Shown: positions 1 through 6,821, counted from the first letter of the stretch. The stretch is DNA of 7,294 nt from Bacillota bacterium (GCA_028282485.1 JANQHU010000469.1:1-7294); one strand, 5' to 3'. Made by a program: numbers and translations. Notes: generated from the letters alone by a model not told the origin.

Positions 1-1
1 A

Positions 2-97
2 TCTAAAGAGGTTATAAATCAATTTTTAGACTATTTTATTTCGTTTTTACCTAACGATATCAAGGAGAAACTAATATTTTTCTCCTGCGAAAGTTGA
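2..97 (+). CDS. Possible 3' end of an unidentified plus-strand gene (partial)
   Basis: The second plus-strand frame is open from the window edge to a TGA at 95-97, giving 31 residues. The translation includes NQFLDYFISFLPNDIKEK, which has the mix of hydrophobic and charged residues expected of a real C-terminus, and it ends FFSCES. No start or family motif is visible, so no function can be given. If real, it would be convergent with the minus-strand remnant that stops at 106. An open frame this short can arise by chance in AT-rich DNA, so this is a weak call. Confidence 0.25.
   Translation, partial: SKEVINQFLDYFISFLPNDIKEKLIFFSCES
63..86. repeat. Small inverted repeat (hairpin)
   Basis: AGGAGAAA at 63-70 is perfectly complementary to TTTCTCCT at 79-86, with an 8-nt loop. 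Neither strand has a T-run after the stem, so it is not a convincing rho-independent terminator. It sits where the minus-strand GH13 remnant and the possible plus-strand ORF converge, where a bidirectional terminator might be expected. Confidence 0.4.
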
Positions 98-105
98 GTA
101 ATAAT

Positions 106-576
106 TTAAATTGAATCTTGATCCTGAAGCTGGTCAGCAACATTCACGGTCTGATAGTTAGGATTAATTTTAAGCCAGGGTTTTCCTTTTGTAAAACCCG
201 CATTTCGGCTCTTATTCCACTGAATTGGACTCCGGGCATTATCACGGCCTACGGCACTAATGGCTTTTAAGGCATCCGTCTTCCTCCAACCAGCTTCCGT
301 GGTAATGCTCTGATAAAAATTAATGCTCTCAATATCCCGGCATTCCCCGATGGTGTTAAAGTGTAAATTGGTCATACCAATCTCATCCCCTTGATAAAGG
401 TAGGGGGTCCCCCGTAAAGTCAGTAACAAAGTAGCAAGCATCTGGCGGTTTTCAATGGTAATCTTTTGCTTGGCAAGAGATTTAAAGTAACTACTTTGAA
501 AAAGAATTATCAGGATGACAACGGCCGCTATGAGGCCGAGAGGGATTTTTATCCCTTTTTTTAAGAGTATTTTCAT
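106..576 (-). pseudogene. GH13 alpha-glucosidase remnant fused to a membrane anchor (broken, chimeric)
   Basis: The 156-residue ORF has two unrelated parts. Residues 1-40 are a basic start plus one hydrophobic segment (about 12-26) followed by FQSSYFKSLAKQ, which resembles a membrane-anchored N-terminus. Residues from about 43 on are a clear internal piece of an oligo-1,6-glucosidase or trehalose-6-phosphate hydrolase type GH13 enzyme: MLATLLLTLRGTPYLYQGDE, IGMTN, CRDIESINFY, GRDNARSPIQW, NAGFTKGKPWLKINPNYQ. Such enzymes are about 550 residues long. The barrel part carrying the catalytic Asp and Glu and the NHD motif is absent, so it cannot be an active glycosidase. The frame stops after QDQDSI. 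The -1 frame then reads LNYY, as intact relatives do, so a one-T deletion probably caused the stop, and homology fades soon after. No Shine-Dalgarno precedes the ATG at 576, because a 49-bp palindrome abuts it. Known: family motifs. Inferred: fusion by deletion or rearrangement. Confidence 0.8.
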
Positions 577-625
577 GTTTAATATAAATCTTTAATTAGT
601 AACTAATTAAAGATTTATATTAAAC
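577..625. repeat. 49-bp perfect AT-rich palindrome
   Basis: The 24-bp arms at 577-600 and 602-625 are exact reverse complements around a single central base at 601. The arms are almost entirely A and T (for example TTTAATATAAATC). It lies in the glyS 3' flank and touches the start codon of the GH13 remnant. In RNA it would form a long A-U stem, but no U-run follows. It could be a cruciform-forming site, a deletion or recombination scar, a miniature element, or a weak terminator for glyS. Confidence 0.9.
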
Positions 626-632
626 TTACTTT

Positions 633-670
633 GTGACAACCATATGAAGGGTGAAAAAGAGGGTTGTTAC
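633..670. repeat. Imperfect inverted repeat downstream of glyS
   Basis: GTGACAACC at 633-641 pairs with GGTTGTTAC at 662-670 with one mismatch and a 20-nt loop. As minus-strand RNA the odd pair is A-C and no U-run follows, so the stem is a poor terminator. It is the only GC-containing hairpin between the glyS stop and the palindrome, so it might still help end or protect the glyS mRNA. Confidence 0.3.
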
Positions 671-696
671 TCCCAGCCGAGCAAATGTAACTCCCC

Positions 697-2010
697 CTAC
701 CACACCAATTTCTCATGAAAATATCTCGTTAACTCCCCAATGGGAATTCGCTCTTGGGCCATGGTATCCCGATCCCGAATGGTTACTGCCATGTCTTCCA
801 GGCTTTGAAAATCTACGGTTACACAATAAGGAGTTCCGATCTCGTCTTGGCGTCGGTAACGACGACCAATGGACTTGGACTCGTCGTAATCTACCATCCA
901 GTATTTTCGAAGTTCTCTTGCGATCTCCTTGGCCTGCAGCACCAGAGGCTCTTTTTTTGATAAGGGCAGGATAGCTACTTTATAAGGAGCTAAGGCCCGA
1001 TGGAATTTTAAGACTACCCGGGTATCGTTTTTGTCTGGTTCTTCATGGTAAGCATCTAATAAAAAGGCCAGCGTGCCCCGGTCGGCTCCGGCGGAAGGTT
1101 CGATGACGTAAGGGACGTAGTGTTCTCCGGCTTCTTGGTCAAAGTATTCCAGGTTAGCCCCACTATGCTCGGCATGACGTTTTAAGTCAAAATCAGTTCG
1201 GTTGGCAATTCCTTCCAACTCCGACCAACCCATGGGGAAATAATACTCAATATCATAACAACCTTTGGCGTAGTGGGCTAACTCATCACTAGCATGGGGA
1301 CGTAAGCGTAAACGGTCTTTACAAATCCCCAAATCCACATACCATTGAAAGCGCCGCTCAATCCACTCTTTATGTATAGCCTCGTCGGTTCCCGGTTTTA
1401 CAAAATACTCAATCTCCATCTGTTCAAACTCTCTGGTGCGAAAGGTAAAGTTACCAGGAGTAATCTCATTCCGAAAGGACTTTCCGATTTGCCCGATTCC
1501 AAAGGGTAGCTTAAAGCGACTGGTATTTAAAACATTGCTAAAGTTTGCAAAAATCCCTTGGGCAGTCTCCGGTCGTAAGTAAACTACGGCAGCGCTATCC
1601 TCTACCGGACCCATAAAAGTCTTAAACATTAAATTAAACTGCCGGGCTTCCGTTAATTCTCCCCCACAAGAAGGACATTTTTCCCCTTCCAAATGATCCG
1701 CCCGAAAGCGTTGTTTACAAGCTTTACAATCTACCAAGGGATCGGTAAAGCCGGCTACATGGCCACTAGCTTCCCAGACGCGGGGATGCATTAAGATACT
1801 AGCATCCAACCCCACCATGTCGTCTCTTTCCTGAATATTCTTCCGCCACCAAGCTTTTTTAAGGTTATTCTTCAATTCCACTCCTAAGGGGCCGTAATCC
1901 CAACAACTATTTAACCCCCCGTAAATCTCGCTCGATTGAAAGATAAACCCCCGTCGTTTTGCTAAGGAAACAATTTTTTCCATGGTAGTAGTTGCTTCTA
2001 TTTCTGCCAT
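697..2010 (-). CDS. glyS: Glycyl-tRNA synthetase, single-chain alpha2 class II type
   Basis: The enzyme charges tRNA-Gly with glycine using ATP in the cytoplasm and is essential for translation. The 437-residue chain has class II motif 1 near residues 32-58 (GGLNSCWDYGPLG), a zinc-type pair C95-x2-C98 and C112-x2-C115, RPETAQGIF at 146-154, motif 2 at about 179-200 (FRNE, then FRTREFEQMEIEYF), and motif 3 EPSAGADRG at 304-312. The C-terminal anticodon-binding domain starts near 339 (ALAPYKVAILPL) and contains DESKSIGRRYRRQDEIGTPY. Length is slightly below the roughly 460 residues usual for bacterial alpha2 enzymes, but both ends look intact. The frame extends 6 codons upstream to a GTG at 2028, but that GTG overlaps the GGAGG ribosome site, so the ATG at 2010 is preferred. 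It starts 25 nt after the SpoIIM-like gene and is probably co-transcribed from the promoter at 2675-2703. In some databases this type is called glyQS. Confidence 0.97.
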   Translation of the reverse strand: MAEIEATTTMEKIVSLAKRRGFIFQSSEIYGGLNSCWDYGPLGVELKNNLKKAWWRKNIQERDDMVGLDASILMHPRVWEASGHVAGFTDPLVDCKACKQRFRADHLEGEKCPSCGGELTEARQFNLMFKTFMGPVEDSAAVVYLRPETAQGIFANFSNVLNTSRFKLPFGIGQIGKSFRNEITPGNFTFRTREFEQMEIEYFVKPGTDEAIHKEWIERRFQWYVDLGICKDRLRLRPHASDELAHYAKGCYDIEYYFPMGWSELEGIANRTDFDLKRHAEHSGANLEYFDQEAGEHYVPYVIEPSAGADRGTLAFLLDAYHEEPDKNDTRVVLKFHRALAPYKVAILPLSKKEPLVLQAKEIARELRKYWMVDYDESKSIGRRYRRQDEIGTPYCVTVDFQSLEDMAVTIRDRDTMAQERIPIGELTRYFHEKLVW

Positions 2011-2021
2011 TTTTCCACAGA

Positions 2022-2026
2022 CCTCC
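2022..2026 (-). promoter_or_regulatory. Ribosome binding site deciding the glyS start
   Basis: GGAGG lies 11 nt before the ATG at 2010. The in-frame GTG at 2026-2028 shares a base with this site and has no Shine-Dalgarno of its own, so it should not be taken as the start. Confidence 0.75.
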
Positions 2027-2035
2027 ACAATTAAA

Positions 2036-2638
2036 TTATATTTTTAGCAGCAATGGACTAACAGTAATCTCAATAATCGCTGCCATTATTAACATGGTAA
2101 TGATTAAAAGAAAATAACGACTGGATTCCGTAAAAAAATAACGGTACTCCGAAGCCGGGTTAATCGTTCCTTTACTAAATAAAATCCGGTAAGGGAGCAT
2201 GCTAAAGCGAACTCCCAGATGAACCGCCATAAAAAAAGCAGGCAACTCCAAAATGCCATGGGGTAGTAACGCTAAATAGTACCGTAGCGGTTCAATCCCC
2301 TCCCGAGCCACTACTATCTTTTCAAACAGCCCCACTGGCACTCCATTACTAAAACACAAGATCATTGGAATGAAAGGAAAAATAATTAACCCTGACCAAA
2401 AAACTAAAAAAACTGCAAAAAAATTATTAATAAAGATTGCCAATACCTGCCCCCAGACCGGGATATCTGCCATCTGGCGGAGCATGGCCGCAAATTTATC
2501 GCTAATTTCTTTAATAATCAATTCTGCCATTTGGGGATTAACCTCGGATAACTGTCGGCCCAGAAGAATTCCCGCCGCAAAGATAATTGCGATTACGCTC
2601 AAAAAAGGAAGATCCCGTTTTAATAATCTAAAAATCAA
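2036..2638 (-). CDS. SpoIIM/DUF95-family integral membrane protein
   Basis: This 200-residue protein has hydrophobic segments at about 10-27, 63-95 (long enough for two passes), 117-145 and 174-196. Its most telling features are the NN pair at 71-72 (FINNFFAVFLVFWSG) and LLPHGILELPAFFMA at about 124-138, the hallmark of the SpoIIM/DUF95 family. In Bacillus, SpoIIM (about 214 residues) sits in the mother-cell membrane with SpoIID and SpoIIP and is needed for engulfment. The family also occurs in non-sporulating bacteria and archaea, where its role is unclear. Here it lies beside glyS and is not with other sporulation genes, and its promoter looks like vegetative sigma-A, so a true engulfment role is uncertain. 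The start is TTG at 2638, with GGGGGT at 2645-2650 six nt upstream and an in-frame TAG further up. The stop is 25 nt before glyS. Confidence 0.85.
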   Translation of the reverse strand: MIFRLLKRDLPFLSVIAIIFAAGILLGRQLSEVNPQMAELIIKEISDKFAAMLRQMADIPVWGQVLAIFINNFFAVFLVFWSGLIIFPFIPMILCFSNGVPVGLFEKIVVAREGIEPLRYYLALLPHGILELPAFFMAVHLGVRFSMLPYRILFSKGTINPASEYRYFFTESSRYFLLIITMLIMAAIIEITVSPLLLKI

Positions 2639-2674
2639 GCGTCTACCCCCAAAGCTAAACTATTTATCTAATCA

Positions 2675-2703
2675 AAGATAACAAACTAACGAGTATCTGT
2701 CAA
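2675..2703 (-). promoter_or_regulatory. Sigma-A-type promoter of the SpoIIM-like/glyS unit
   Basis: A consensus -35 TTGACA (2698-2703) is followed by a 17-nt spacer and TATCTT (2675-2680, 4 of 6 matches to the -10). Transcription would start near 2668, leaving a leader of about 30 nt before the TTG start. The site lies just downstream of the terminator of the preceding unit, which supports a separate transcription unit. Confidence 0.7.
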
Positions 2704-2720
2704 TGGTTTTCCTGGAAAAT

Positions 2721-2758
2721 AAAAAAAGCAACGGATAATCGATTATTTCAACCGTTAC
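2721..2758 (-). terminator. Rho-independent terminator after the DUF4342 gene
   Basis: In minus-strand RNA, GUAACGG (2758-2752) pairs with CCGUUGC (2734-2728) with one U-G wobble, followed at once by seven U (2727-2721). The loop contains the self-complementary AUAAUCGAUUAU, which can extend the structure. A second GCAACG at 2760-2765 could pair with the same 3' arm instead. This ends the unit that includes the DUF4342 gene and perhaps the kinase. Confidence 0.85.
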
Positions 2759-2826
2759 TCGTTGCCAGATTACCTCTATTGCTTAGTTCATTTTGCTCCC
2801 CTAGTCCCCTTTTACTGTTAGTTGAC

Positions 2827-3231
2827 TTAGGTAACTGTCTCCCGAACCACCTCAACAACCTCATCACTGGTTTCCCTTTCAATTTCTACGGTACATCTGC
2901 TCACCAGAGTCGCAATTGCTCCAATAACGGCTAATTGGGGGGCCAGTAAAGCACCCACTACTCCGGCAGTAACTGGAATCTCTACTAATACTTTTTCATC
3001 TTGTTTCACTTTAATCTTAGCCACATTCCCTTTGTGAGCCAATTCTTTAATCTTATCTACCAATTCATTCCCCCGGACAATAAACTCCTCTCTAAACCCC
3101 CGCTCATCTTTCTCCATGGAGATCAATGCCCCCACTACATCTCCATTGGCAGACTCTAAAATATCTCGTGCCTTTTCGTAACTAATATTCATTCGTTCCC
3201 GAATTAAGTCAATCTTTTCTAACTCACTCAT
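2827..3231 (-). CDS. DUF4342 protein with UBA-like N-terminal domain
   Basis: The 134-residue protein begins with a UBA-like helical domain (about 1-41: MSELEKIDLIRERMNISYEK, then ARDILESANGDVVGALISME), of the kind also seen in elongation factor Ts and NAC-alpha. A DUF4342 region follows (about 48-120), with KIKVKQDEKVLVEIPVTAG, a hydrophobic stretch at about 83-110 that could be one membrane segment or a buried core, and an acidic tail ending VVREТ-like residues before the stop. The molecular role of the family is unknown to me. The start is ATG 3231, with AGGAG at 3243-3247. The in-frame GTG at 3241-3243 overlaps that ribosome site and would add only four residues. The gene begins 87 nt after the kinase stop with no clear terminator between them, so co-transcription is possible. 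A strong terminator follows. Confidence 0.85.
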   Translation of the reverse strand: MSELEKIDLIRERMNISYEKARDILESANGDVVGALISMEKDERGFREEFIVRGNELVDKIKELAHKGNVAKIKVKQDEKVLVEIPVTAGVVGALLAPQLAVIGAIATLVSRCTVEIERETSDEVVEVVRETVT

Positions 3232-3242
3232 CTTTAGAAACA

Positions 3243-3247
3243 CTCCT
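3243..3247 (-). promoter_or_regulatory. Ribosome binding site deciding the DUF4342 start
   Basis: AGGAG lies 11 nt before the ATG at 3231. The alternative GTG at 3241-3243 is the tail of this site (AGGAGTG), so it has no usable spacing. Confidence 0.7.
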
Positions 3248-3250
3248 ATC

Positions 3251-3318
3251 GATTTTTAAAAATAGCTTACCCTTTTTTTGACAGATTATGTTCCAAAACA
3301 AGAATATTTTTAAAAATC
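3251..3318. repeat. 14-bp inverted repeat flanking the kinase/DUF4342 gap
   Basis: GATTTTTAAAAATA (3251-3264) and TATTTTTAAAAATC (3305-3318) are perfect reverse complements 40 nt apart. Each contains the self-complementary 12-mer ATTTTTAAAAAT. One arm directly follows the kinase stop and the other lies just before the DUF4342 ribosome site. It could be an RNA stem or paired protein-binding sites, or simply a product of AT-rich composition. Confidence 0.6.
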
Positions 3319-6300
3319 CTATTGAGCTGCTTCTTGGTCGCCCCCCCAAACAACCACCCGGTTGCGCCCCCGCCGTTTTGCTTCGTAGAGAGCCTGATCG
3401 GCTAATTTCAAAAGATTATTTAAACTCTTGGTTTCCATATCCAGACCAGAGACACCGACACTAATGGTCGCGGAGAGATCCCCATGACCATCCACTTTAA
3501 TCTTAATTTTCGATACTTCTTCCCGCAATTTTTTGGCTACTTCTTTACCGTTTTCCAGATTGGTTTCCGCCAAAATTATGGCAAACTCTTCGCCGCCATA
3601 CCGCCCGATAATATCCGTGCGCCTGAGGATGCGGGCACATTTTTTGGCAATGGTCTTTAAAACCTTATCTCCTACATCATGCCCGTAATTATCATTAAAT
3701 TTTTTAAAATGGTCAAAGTCAAAAAGCAAGACAGAAATATCCCGATTATAACGTCTGGCGGCGCGGTATTCCCGCTCAGCCAATTCAAAAAAGTAGCGTC
3801 GGTTATAAAGACCCGTTAGCTCGTCGACGTTAGCCAGTCGTTTGATTTCACTAAACAAACGGGCATTTTCTATGGCAATAGCCGCTTGACCAGCCAGGGT
3901 AAAGACTAACGAAGCCTCATACTCCGTATACTGATTTAGTTTCTCACTCTCCAAAACCAAAATCCCAATGATCTGTTCGTTAAAGATAAAGGGGACTGCT
4001 AGAGTACTGGGAGCATCACTCTCAAAGGGAAGTTCCTGGCCAAAATTCTCTACGCCTTGATGTAAATCAATTACCGGAACTTGTTTTTGGGATAAGTAAC
4101 TATATAATTTATTATCTTCAATCAAAAGATCCGTTTTTTTCAACTCATCAAAATTATAACTCTCATTTACGGAATGAACCGCCTTTACCTTCAAATTACG
4201 ATTTTCTTTTAGAATAATATAACCAAAATCATAATCAACTACTTTAAGTAAACTATTTAATAGGGACTGGAGGACATCTTCTAGTTCTAATGTAACTCCC
4301 AGAGTGCTACTGGCCTCCCGTAAACACTCCGCCAACTCCCGTTGTTTTCGCTCAGATTCCAGACGTCGGGCGTTTTCCACGGTCTGGTTAATGGATTTTT
4401 TTAAAGTAAGTAATGTATTGGCTCGGGCCAAAAATTCACTTTTATCAAAAGGTTTGAGAATATAGTCATTTGCGCCCGCTTTAAATCCCGCCAAAATGTC
4501 GTCGGGACGATTCTTCGCCGTTAGCATTAAGATGGGTAGATCCACCAAGGAATGCTGCTTCCGAATTCGCCGACAGAGCTCATAACCATTTATTTGTGGA
4601 ATCATCACATCAATAATGGCCAGGTCATATTCTTTGCCACTCTCAATCGTACGTAAAGCTTCGATCCCGTTTAAAACCGTAGTCACTTGCCAGTTTTTAT
4701 TGCCGGATAATTGGTTTTTCATTACTTGTAAATTAATAATATCATCATCCACCACCAAAATTTGGGCGTACTTCTCATGATCAAAACCTTCGGCTTTTTC
4801 CTTAATTTTATCTAAGATTTCTTCGACCAAATCATTATTATTATGCGCGGCAATTTCGTGATAGGATCTTTGTTTTTCTAAGAAAGAAGGTAGCTGCGAG
4901 AAGGTCTCAAATTCTTGGTGGATGGCTTCCGACTCCGGGGGTTGCTTTAATTGATAGTTACCTAGTGCTGCTTCCTCGCTACAAAGAGGCAGGGTAAAAA
5001 TAAAAGACGAGCCCTTGCCTAGCTCCGAATCAACCCAGATCATGCCTTCGTGTAATTCTACCAGTTTTTTGGTAATACTAAGGCCGAGGCCCGTCCCTCC
5101 AAACATTTGCTTCTGGGGATCATAAGCTTGAGTAAAAGATTTAAAGACATCCATAAATTTATCCCGGGCAATCCCAATGCCGGTATCTTTCACCGCAATC
5201 TTGACCCATTTATCATTAGGCTCGGCGGTTACTGCAATTTCCCCATTATAAGTAAATTTAATGGCATTCCCAATTAAGTTTTGTAAAATCTGTTGTAATC
5301 GATTCTCATCAGCATAAACCGAAGGTAGATCTAGGGGTACTTGGTTCTTAAATGTAATATTTTTTCCGGCCACCAAGTGCTTGGAGATAGTGATTACTAC
5401 TTCCACCATGGCATAGAGGCTTAGAGGTTTGCGTTGCAAGATAATATCCTGATTTTTCAACCGGGAGAAGTCTAAAATATCATTCACCATATTGGCCAAA
5501 CGCCGGGCCGAAATGATAATTAAAAAAAGATTGGCAGCGGCGATGCGGGGAATCTTTCCGTAAACCCCCTCCATTAAAGACTCGGCAATCCCAATAATCC
5601 CATTTAACGGGGTACGCAGCTCGTGGGAAGTATTGGCCAAAAACTCATCTTTCAATTTATCAAAGCGCAGTAGCTCTTGTTTTTGATTCTCCAGCACCCG
5701 TTGTTTTTCTAAGAGTTCTTTTTGTTTTTCTTCAACACTATTGGCCATCCAATTAAACTTTTTTCCTAAAACCCCTAGTTCATCATCCCCCAAGTCTTCA
5801 ATTCGGTATTTAAAATTCCCTTCCGCAATCAGCTCCGTACTAAAAACCAACTTTTCAATGGGTTTACTAATTTTAATTGAAAAGAGATAAGCTAAGATAA
5901 TTCCGATGAGCATACAGACTAAAGCCACCAAAATGCTGATATTTCTTAACTGAATGGTATCATGATTAATTTCTCGAACCGACATCACTCCGATAAACTT
6001 CCAGTTAGTCGGAAAAAAAGTAGTAAATTTATAAATATCTGCACTATTATTTTCCCCATCAACATAATGCAGGGTCCCTTCTCGGGAAGTGTAGAGTTTT
6101 TTCAAAAAAGCAGCATCATGAAGTTTCTGCCCTAGTTTTTCGAACTGGGGATGAGCCAGAATAGTTCCTTCTTCATTAATGATTGTTAAATAACCGTTAT
6201 TACCAATGGCTATATCAAACCCAATTTCCGATAATTGATAAACTTCCAGATCAAGGCGTAAGACCCCTAAACTTTTTCCCGTGCGGCGGTGGACCACCAG

Positions 6301-6801
6301 TTTGGCACAACTTAAGATCAATTCTCCGTTAAACTCACTCTGACGCGGTTTTAACCAGACATTCTTGGTTTCACCGATAATGGCCTTCTTTACCCACTCC
6401 TGCTCCCGCAAATCAGCCCCAGTTATTGGTCCCGGCCGATAAGAAACCACCTCTTTATTAGGATCAAAAGGTAAGAAAACTATGTTGTTAATTCGTGATT
6501 CCGCTGAAATTACCGAATCAAATAAAAAAACAATCCGATCTTGATAATCTCTGGCAGTACGATAATTGGCAATCTCCGAACTATAAGCAATAATTCGGGT
6601 TAAAGTTTCCATATTATTTAATAAATTACGAAAAGAAGAAATGCTATGTTCGATTACCTGATTGGAAGCCATTTCAATCTTACTGTTAATTAAGTTACTA
6701 GCTTTCATATAAGAAAAGATACTTACAATTATCAGGGGTAAAATAACTAAGACTATGGAAAACAGAATTAGTTTATCACGAATTTTTTTAATAAGAATCA
6801 C
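3319..6801 (-). CDS. Hybrid sensor histidine kinase-diguanylate cyclase (dCache-HAMP-HK-REC-GAF-GGDEF)
   Basis: This 1160-residue membrane sensor should autophosphorylate and make cyclic di-GMP. Domains in order: TM1 (about 10-30); dCache extracellular sensor (about 33-285, with NNGYLTIINEEGTILAHPQF at 201-220); TM2 (287-307); HAMP (308-358); coiled coil (355-385); HisKA with phosphoacceptor H393 in SHELRTPLNG; HATPase with N-box NLIGNAIKF (508-516), DTGIGI (539-544) and GGTGLGLSI (568-576); a charged linker of about 75 residues; receiver with D685/D686, phosphoacceptor D731, T761 and K783; GAF (about 830-980); GGDEF with D1028, signature GGEEF (1069-1073) and an intact RxxD inhibition site (R1060-D1063) five residues before it. 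No Hpt or EAL domain is present. The relay from H393 to D731 controlling the cyclase is inferred. The frame opens with GTG 6801 just after an in-frame TAA, but that GTG lies inside a near-perfect Shine-Dalgarno. ATT at 6792, 8 nt away, may be the real start (MKKIRDKLILF). Confidence 0.96.
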   Translation of the reverse strand: MILIKKIRDKLILFSIVLVILPLIIVSIFSYMKASNLINSKIEMASNQVIEHSISSFRNLLNNMETLTRIIAYSSEIANYRTARDYQDRIVFLFDSVISAESRINNIVFLPFDPNKEVVSYRPGPITGADLREQEWVKKAIIGETKNVWLKPRQSEFNGELILSCAKLVVHRRTGKSLGVLRLDLEVYQLSEIGFDIAIGNNGYLTIINEEGTILAHPQFEKLGQKLHDAAFLKKLYTSREGTLHYVDGENNSADIYKFTTFFPTNWKFIGVMSVREINHDTIQLRNISILVALVCMLIGIILAYLFSIKISKPIEKLVFSTELIAEGNFKYRIEDLGDDELGVLGKKFNWMANSVEEKQKELLEKQRVLENQKQELLRFDKLKDEFLANTSHELRTPLNGIIGIAESLMEGVYGKIPRIAAANLFLIIISARRLANMVNDILDFSRLKNQDIILQRKPLSLYAMVEVVITISKHLVAGKNITFKNQVPLDLPSVYADENRLQQILQNLIGNAIKFTYNGEIAVTAEPNDKWVKIAVKDTGIGIARDKFMDVFKSFTQAYDPQKQMFGGTGLGLSITKKLVELHEGMIWVDSELGKGSSFIFTLPLCSEEAALGNYQLKQPPESEAIHQEFETFSQLPSFLEKQRSYHEIAAHNNNDLVEEILDKIKEKAEGFDHEKYAQILVVDDDIINLQVMKNQLSGNKNWQVTTVLNGIEALRTIESGKEYDLAIIDVMIPQINGYELCRRIRKQHSLVDLPILMLTAKNRPDDILAGFKAGANDYILKPFDKSEFLARANTLLTLKKSINQTVENARRLESERKQRELAECLREASSTLGVTLELEDVLQSLLNSLLKVVDYDFGYIILKENRNLKVKAVHSVNESYNFDELKKTDLLIEDNKLYSYLSQKQVPVIDLHQGVENFGQELPFESDAPSTLAVPFIFNEQIIGILVLESEKLNQYTEYEASLVFTLAGQAAIAIENARLFSEIKRLANVDELTGLYNRRYFFELAEREYRAARRYNRDISVLLFDFDHFKKFNDNYGHDVGDKVLKTIAKKCARILRRTDIIGRYGGEEFAIILAETNLENGKEVAKKLREEVSKIKIKVDGHGDLSATISVGVSGLDMETKSLNNLLKLADQALYEAKRRGRNRVVVWGGDQEAAQ

Positions 6802-6808
6802 CTTCTTA
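6797..6808 (-). promoter_or_regulatory. Near-perfect Shine-Dalgarno of the sensor kinase
   Basis: TAAGAAGGTGAT matches the complement of the bacterial 16S rRNA 3' tail at 11 of 12 bases. It contains the GTG at 6799-6801, which therefore has no spacing as a start. Counting from the GG at 6801-6802, the ATT codon at 6790-6792 lies 8 nt downstream, the usual optimum. Confidence 0.7.
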
Positions 6809-6821
6809 AAAAATTAGAAAG

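Noticed and set aside
100..130. Programmed frameshift in the GH13 remnant
   Set aside because: Similarity ends within a few residues after the shift and the catalytic part is missing, so decay explains it better.
577..625. Palindrome as a classic rho-independent terminator
   Set aside because: The stem is almost purely A-U and is not followed by a U-run in minus-strand RNA.
651..974. Plus-strand open frames over the glyS 3' end (651-974 and 754-960)
   Set aside because: They lie opposite strongly conserved glyS codons and have no recognisable motifs, so they are shadows of the real gene.
2370..2681. Plus-strand open frame opposite the SpoIIM-like gene
   Set aside because: The minus-strand frame has membrane segments and family motifs. 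The plus frame is lysine-rich and has no motif I recognise.
2797..2816. Two G-runs (GGGGACTAGGGG on the minus strand) as a G-quadruplex
   Set aside because: Only two runs are present and four are needed.
2639..2826. T-box riboswitch upstream of the SpoIIM-like/glyS unit
   Set aside because: No T-box sequence (GGTGG...ACCGCG type) is visible, and the hairpin there lies upstream of the likely promoter, so it belongs to the preceding gene.
6370..6440. Amino-acid-binding signature in the dCache domain
   Set aside because: The segment LREQEWVKKA lacks the RxWY arrangement of amino-acid dCache sensors (Q and V replace R and Y), so no ligand is proposed.
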